Positions 60,490 through 64,000 of a stretch of 64,000 bases of DNA are shown here, in pieces; within the stretch, counting starts at the first letter, position 1; the number at the start of each line of letters is the position of its first letter. The notes beneath the pieces are model-generated. The model saw only the letters and a program-made list of their open reading frames with translations, was not told the DNA's origin and did no database searches. The position numbers were made by a program, and so were the translations under genes. The DNA is taken from contig JAFMSR010000003.1 of the NCBI GenBank assembly GCA_022818135.1, positions 29,716,259-29,780,258 on the forward strand. The letters are read 5' to 3'. The DNA comes from Saxidomus purpurata. Taxonomy: Eukaryota; Mollusca; Bivalvia; Venerida; Veneridae.

Positions 60490-61240
60490 ATGGCCATGAT
60501 GACCTTGTATTGCGCACCTGAGTGTACAGAGAACAGCTTCAATACACGATGAGATCTGCACAATTGCTGATAATAAAGAGAATAATTTTGCATTTGAACT
60601 CAGCTCTTTGAACAATTTTGGTAGACGACAATCCAAAGGACAATACTAGTACTTGCAGTTTGGTTGAAATTGGCCAAATGGTATAGGAGTAGATTTCGTT
60701 TAAGGCTTTTTTTTATTTTCAGCTCCTGTGGTAAGTTTGTGCAGTGATGCAGAATAGTTTGAACAATCTTGTAAGGGGACCTTTCAAGGAACAATCCTGT
60801 GAAGTTTGGCTGAAATTAACCCAGTTGTTTTGGTGGAGATTGCGTTTAATTGTTGCACTAGTTTCAAATCTCAAATCTGGTGGCCATTATGTGCCGTGGA
60901 ATAAGCCCGCATGATCAATTTTGGTAGAGGAGTGCACTAGGATCCTGTAAAATTTGGCTGAAATTGACCCAGTTGTTAAAAGGGAGATGTCGTTTCAATG
61001 TTTTTCCTTTTTTGCTCTTGCGTAGATTAAAGTGCAGCAAAAGAGAACCGTTTGAGCAATTTTTGTAGAGAAAGGAACAATCTTGTAGCGTTTAGTTGAA
61101 ATTGGCGCAGTGGTTTAAGAGAAGATGTCGTTTGAAGCGATTATTAACGACGGGCGAGGCACGGCGAAGGACATCAAGCGATCACAATACTGGTAGCTCA
61201 CCATGAGCAGATTGTGCTAATTTGAGCTACAAATAGGCAA
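60490..61240. repeat. Bivalve-type tandem dispersed repeat
   Basis: Four degenerate units of about 140-160 bases each contain TTTGAACAATTTTGGTAGA, GGAACAATCCTGTGAAGTTT and TGGCTGAAATTGACCCAGTT (unit starts near 60607, 60750, 60911 and 61048). The end reads GACGGGCGAGGCACGGCGAA, ATCACAATACTGGTAGCTCA and a closing TGAGCTAC. I recognise this arrangement as a very common bivalve repeat whose tail ends in an AGCTCACC/GGTGAGCT hairpin-like sequence. The part before the first unit (GCGCACCTGAGTGTACAG) probably belongs to it. Not coding. Confidence 0.65.
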
Positions 61241-62332
61241 CACAACGGATGGAGCTGACATAACATGTTACATGGCATATTGAACAAAGTAGCGAACATA
61301 CGAGAACGGAACTAATGCAAAAATGTTTGCCAAAAGTATGATATAAAATTATGATACAGTCTAAGTTCATAAACGACAAAATGGTGACTAAAAACTTTAA
61401 AGCGTCGACCATAAGTCTTAAAAGTAACAATTAAGGTTGACAATATCATTAAAAATTAAATGTACTAATGTAAAAAGAAGAAAACTATATTTTGGTTGCT
61501 TCTGGCGGTGAAATCTGTGACAAAATATCTTCATCTTGTAAAGATAGAACAGAATAAGTAGGCGACAACTGATGTTTTTTTAACTTCATTTTATTTTCAT
61601 AGATATTATAATGCACTTTAATAGCATCTTGTTATTTTCAGCGATAACAAAATACATTTATAGCATAATGTGTCTGGCACTAATGAATTATCTCAGTTCA
61701 TTGATCAAAATGCGATATAGCGTCGTATAAAGTCATTATCAAATTGAAATTAGGTATTTGTGTTTGTAGTTATCACAATTTACATCACGAAAACATTTCA
61801 AAATACATGTTTAGTGGAGAATGTTTAATATACGTGACAGAAGCTAGACAAACTCAAGTAAGAGAGCCCAAAAAAGGAGCACGTATGAAAACGAAGTGAT
61901 AACCCTGAACATCAAAGAGTGCAAAATTATGAAATAATTATCATATTGTACACATTATTTGATCTCATTTACTATATGTATGTACAGACCAGGCCGTTTA
62001 TGCATGCACTGACATAATAACTATTATAGAACATGTAATAATTGTATGATGATTTACTCAGCGTCTTTAATTTTTAAAATGTAAATAAATCAAAGTATGT
62101 AACAATCTTTTTATGTGACATCAAAGGCTATATTAGGCCGTTCTTCTAATAGTCGTATTTATGTGTCTTGTAAATATTCAGTTGAATCCTCTTTGAAATA
62201 CTGTTTCATGCTTATCTTATTCTTATCCCATATTTCTAAGCTGCTCATATGCCGCAATTCTTTTGTATAAAGTGAGTTCTTAAAGCACTACACGTTGTTG
62301 TATCACATAGAATAATCATTACTCATTTTCAG

Positions 62333-62400
62333 TTAAGTATGACATAAAGGTTACTGGGAATCCATTAAACTCAGGAAACTGTCGCCACCTTCAGTGAGTA
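62333..62400 (+). pseudogene. Cystine-knot exon relic b3
   Basis: The acceptor CATTACTCATTTTCAG (AG at 62331-62332) is preceded by CTACACGTTGTTGTATCACA, which aligns with the sequence upstream of relic b1 (CTACGTGTTTGGTTGCCAT). After the acceptor the sequence AAGTATGACATAAAGGTTAC can be lined up with AAGTCCTTCCAAAGTTAC of the intact exon. In the expected phase the very first codon is TAA, so nothing can be encoded. Position after block K and before block M matches b1. Confidence 0.35.
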
Positions 62401-63179
62401 ATCAATGACTATTCATTCTAAAACATGACTTACGTACATAGTTTAATTGATAAACAATCACTGTGATAGACTAGTAGTTTAAGTGGTGACACCTGAAATG
62501 GAATGTGTCAGTTCACACTTAATTCCTACACGTTATGGAAACAACCTCTACCTTTCCAACCGCCATTTCATCCATTTCTGTTTTAAGTTCATGTGTATTT
62601 GAATAGATGGCACTTCTTCATGCTGGTAGGATTTCAAATTTGAACATTTCTATCGTAAGACAGTTAACGTTTAAAAACTTTAACCGTCGCATATTAAAAT
62701 TACTTTGCTGATGGCAAATTGAATTACTTCTAATCATAAATAATATAGTATTTTCAAGTATTTAACGAAAACGTTTAAGCTGTATATCCCAGTCATTATC
62801 AATAAAATCAGCATTTCAAGAAATATAGTAGTACCGTTAACCATTCAATAGTGTATGTAAAATTGTTGTTGTACAAGTAATGGATTGATAGCGATTTATC
62901 ATAAAAAAAACCTCTGTTTTGATTATTTGACTGTGGGAAAAAGAAGCATTTTTCAATATAAGTCGTTCTTTTAAATAGTATATATTTATCATTTTAAGTT
63001 CATTGCACACATTTTTTTTCTGTTTGGAGAATATAGTGAAAATAGCAATAGACATGTATAATTTCTTTTTAATATCTTGGTATAAACGTATTATGTGTAC
63101 AGAAGATGAAAGCTTTCATGTTGAGTAAATAAAAAATCTCAAAAGTGCATAAAGGCTTTATTTGGTAATTTGCTAATTT

Positions 63180-63560
63180 AACTCTCAGTCCCGTGTCCTT
63201 TGCGCATCATTCAGGCCACAATTACATGTACTTCAAACATCTTTTCCAATAAAATCACTTCATGACAATCTACGAATTGGTGTTCCTTGGATAGACCTGT
63301 ACCAAAGATTGAAAATATTGTCCAAAACTGAATGATCAAGAGTTTTGAAATTTGGTGCATGGCACTGTTCAGTAATCCTGAACGTGGTTCTGATTGGGGG
63401 ATCAATATCGGCCCATCCAGGAAGTCATATGTTTTACATAAATTTACAGAGGGATTACTGCCAGGAACCATTTAATGCTGGATGTTCTCGTAATTTTTCT
63501 TTGATGGCCCTCTACACAGCTTCCCCGAGGCATGTTGATTGATGTCAAGCTCATTTCCCC
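63180..63560. other. GC-richer unidentified segment, open on both strands
   Basis: The region has higher GC than its flanks and carries opposing frames: minus 63211-63471, with PGSNPSVNLCKTYDFLDGP, and plus 63345-63542, with GGSISAHPGSHMFYINLQRD. The CCCGTGTCC word near 63190 recalls the arms of the large fold-back element but does not extend. It looks like a fragment of a dispersed repeat rather than a gene. I do not recognise the family. Confidence 0.3.
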
Positions 63561-64000
63561 TATATGACTAAATGAAAAACATTGAATATATGAGCAATAT
63601 GTCCTTATTTCGTCCTTATTTTGGTTCAGGTACATTTATAAACGATCAAAAATGTGTGTAAATAATTGTTATTTATTATACTTTCTAGTGTAAATTTATA
63701 CAATATGTTTTAAACTACGCATAGATAAATGTGCAATACATAACTGCAGAAACAGTGCACTAGTATGATAAGTATGGTGCAGTACATTCTAATGTAAATA
63801 TTTATACTATCTATTGCAGACACATCGTCGCCTTATTTCCAGACCCGTAAGTCGATGCTTTGAGGTTTTGACATTTTGGTACCGTTATACTCGTCTCATC
63901 AAGTTCTTTATGATGACGTAGTCTGTTTTGATATGGAACTAATATAACTCGGTTAAAAGCTAATTCCATAAACCCGTAAGTCACTGATCTTTATTGGAAT

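Larger units (their letters stand above)
52130..62650. repeat. Macro-duplication unit 3
   Basis: Third unit of the array. Block P (AACAGATTGATTAGAAGAGG at 52165, GATTTACAATAT at 52395) is followed by exon relic a3 (53612), block E (near 54312), block G (TACTTCAAATATTG near 58431), block H (GGATACATGTACTGCC, 58949), block I (near 60390), block K (CGTATAAAGTCATTATCAAA, 61724), exon relic b3 (62333) and block M (near 62540). The shift from unit 1 is nearly constant at 28.5-29.8 kb from G to M. Confidence 0.5.

Overview
This is AT-rich animal nuclear DNA, almost certainly from a bivalve mollusc. The evidence is short exon-like coding islands with splice signals, tRNA-derived SINE heads, a decayed LINE reverse transcriptase, a decayed Tc1-like transposase, fold-back elements with long inverted arms, and several degenerate dispersed repeats of a kind I associate with bivalve genomes. 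The species cannot be fixed from the sequence alone. Most of the window is intronic or intergenic, and most long open frames are chance frames or repeats.

The one strongly supported coding feature is a terminal exon at 41273-41435 (+). It encodes a KR-preceded, eight-cysteine, inhibitor-cystine-knot-type peptide of about 43 residues, ending in Gly-Lys before the stop (an amidation signal). Its cysteine spacing and Asn-Leu-Trp motif resemble the agatoxin-like peptides of arthropod neuroendocrine tissue. A candidate first exon at 6360-6444 has a TATA box, a signal peptide and a GTAAGT donor. Its phase does not match the cystine-knot exon directly, so at least one intermediate exon is needed; a weak candidate that would restore the phase lies at 10001-10073. 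The 35 kb between the two exons would be intron.

The right 38 kb is built from old, same-strand segmental duplications with a period of about 12-17 kb. Lining up their shared blocks shows that the cystine-knot exon itself was copied. I find six acceptor-plus-exon sites, near 27.03, 32.63, 41.27, 45.24, 53.61 and 62.33 kb. They alternate between two flanking contexts, and the readable ones keep the same acceptor phase. Only the 41.27 kb copy still has the eight cysteines; the other five are truncated by stops or have lost cysteines. I consider this decayed array of terminal cystine-knot exons the most interesting content of the window.

By region: 0-1.5 kb and 14.4-16.6 kb are a second, independent duplicated pair. 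6.2-6.4 kb holds the candidate promoter and first exon. 7.4-7.9 kb holds a Tc1-like fossil. 16.8 kb holds a 14-bp satellite. 18.7-19.3 kb holds a terminal-inverted-repeat element with TTAT target duplications. 22-26 kb holds local duplications and bivalve-type repeats. 26-63 kb is the macro-duplication array, interrupted by SINEs (29.9, 30.9 kb), a fold-back element (33.2-34.1 kb), a large 1.9-kb fold-back element (46.9-48.8 kb), a 35-bp tandem array and a LINE fossil (50.1-52.0 kb). Two stretches of homopolymer (35.2-35.5 and 50.66-50.94 kb) look like unreliable consensus. A possible small secreted cysteine-containing protein lies on the minus strand at 43079-43306.
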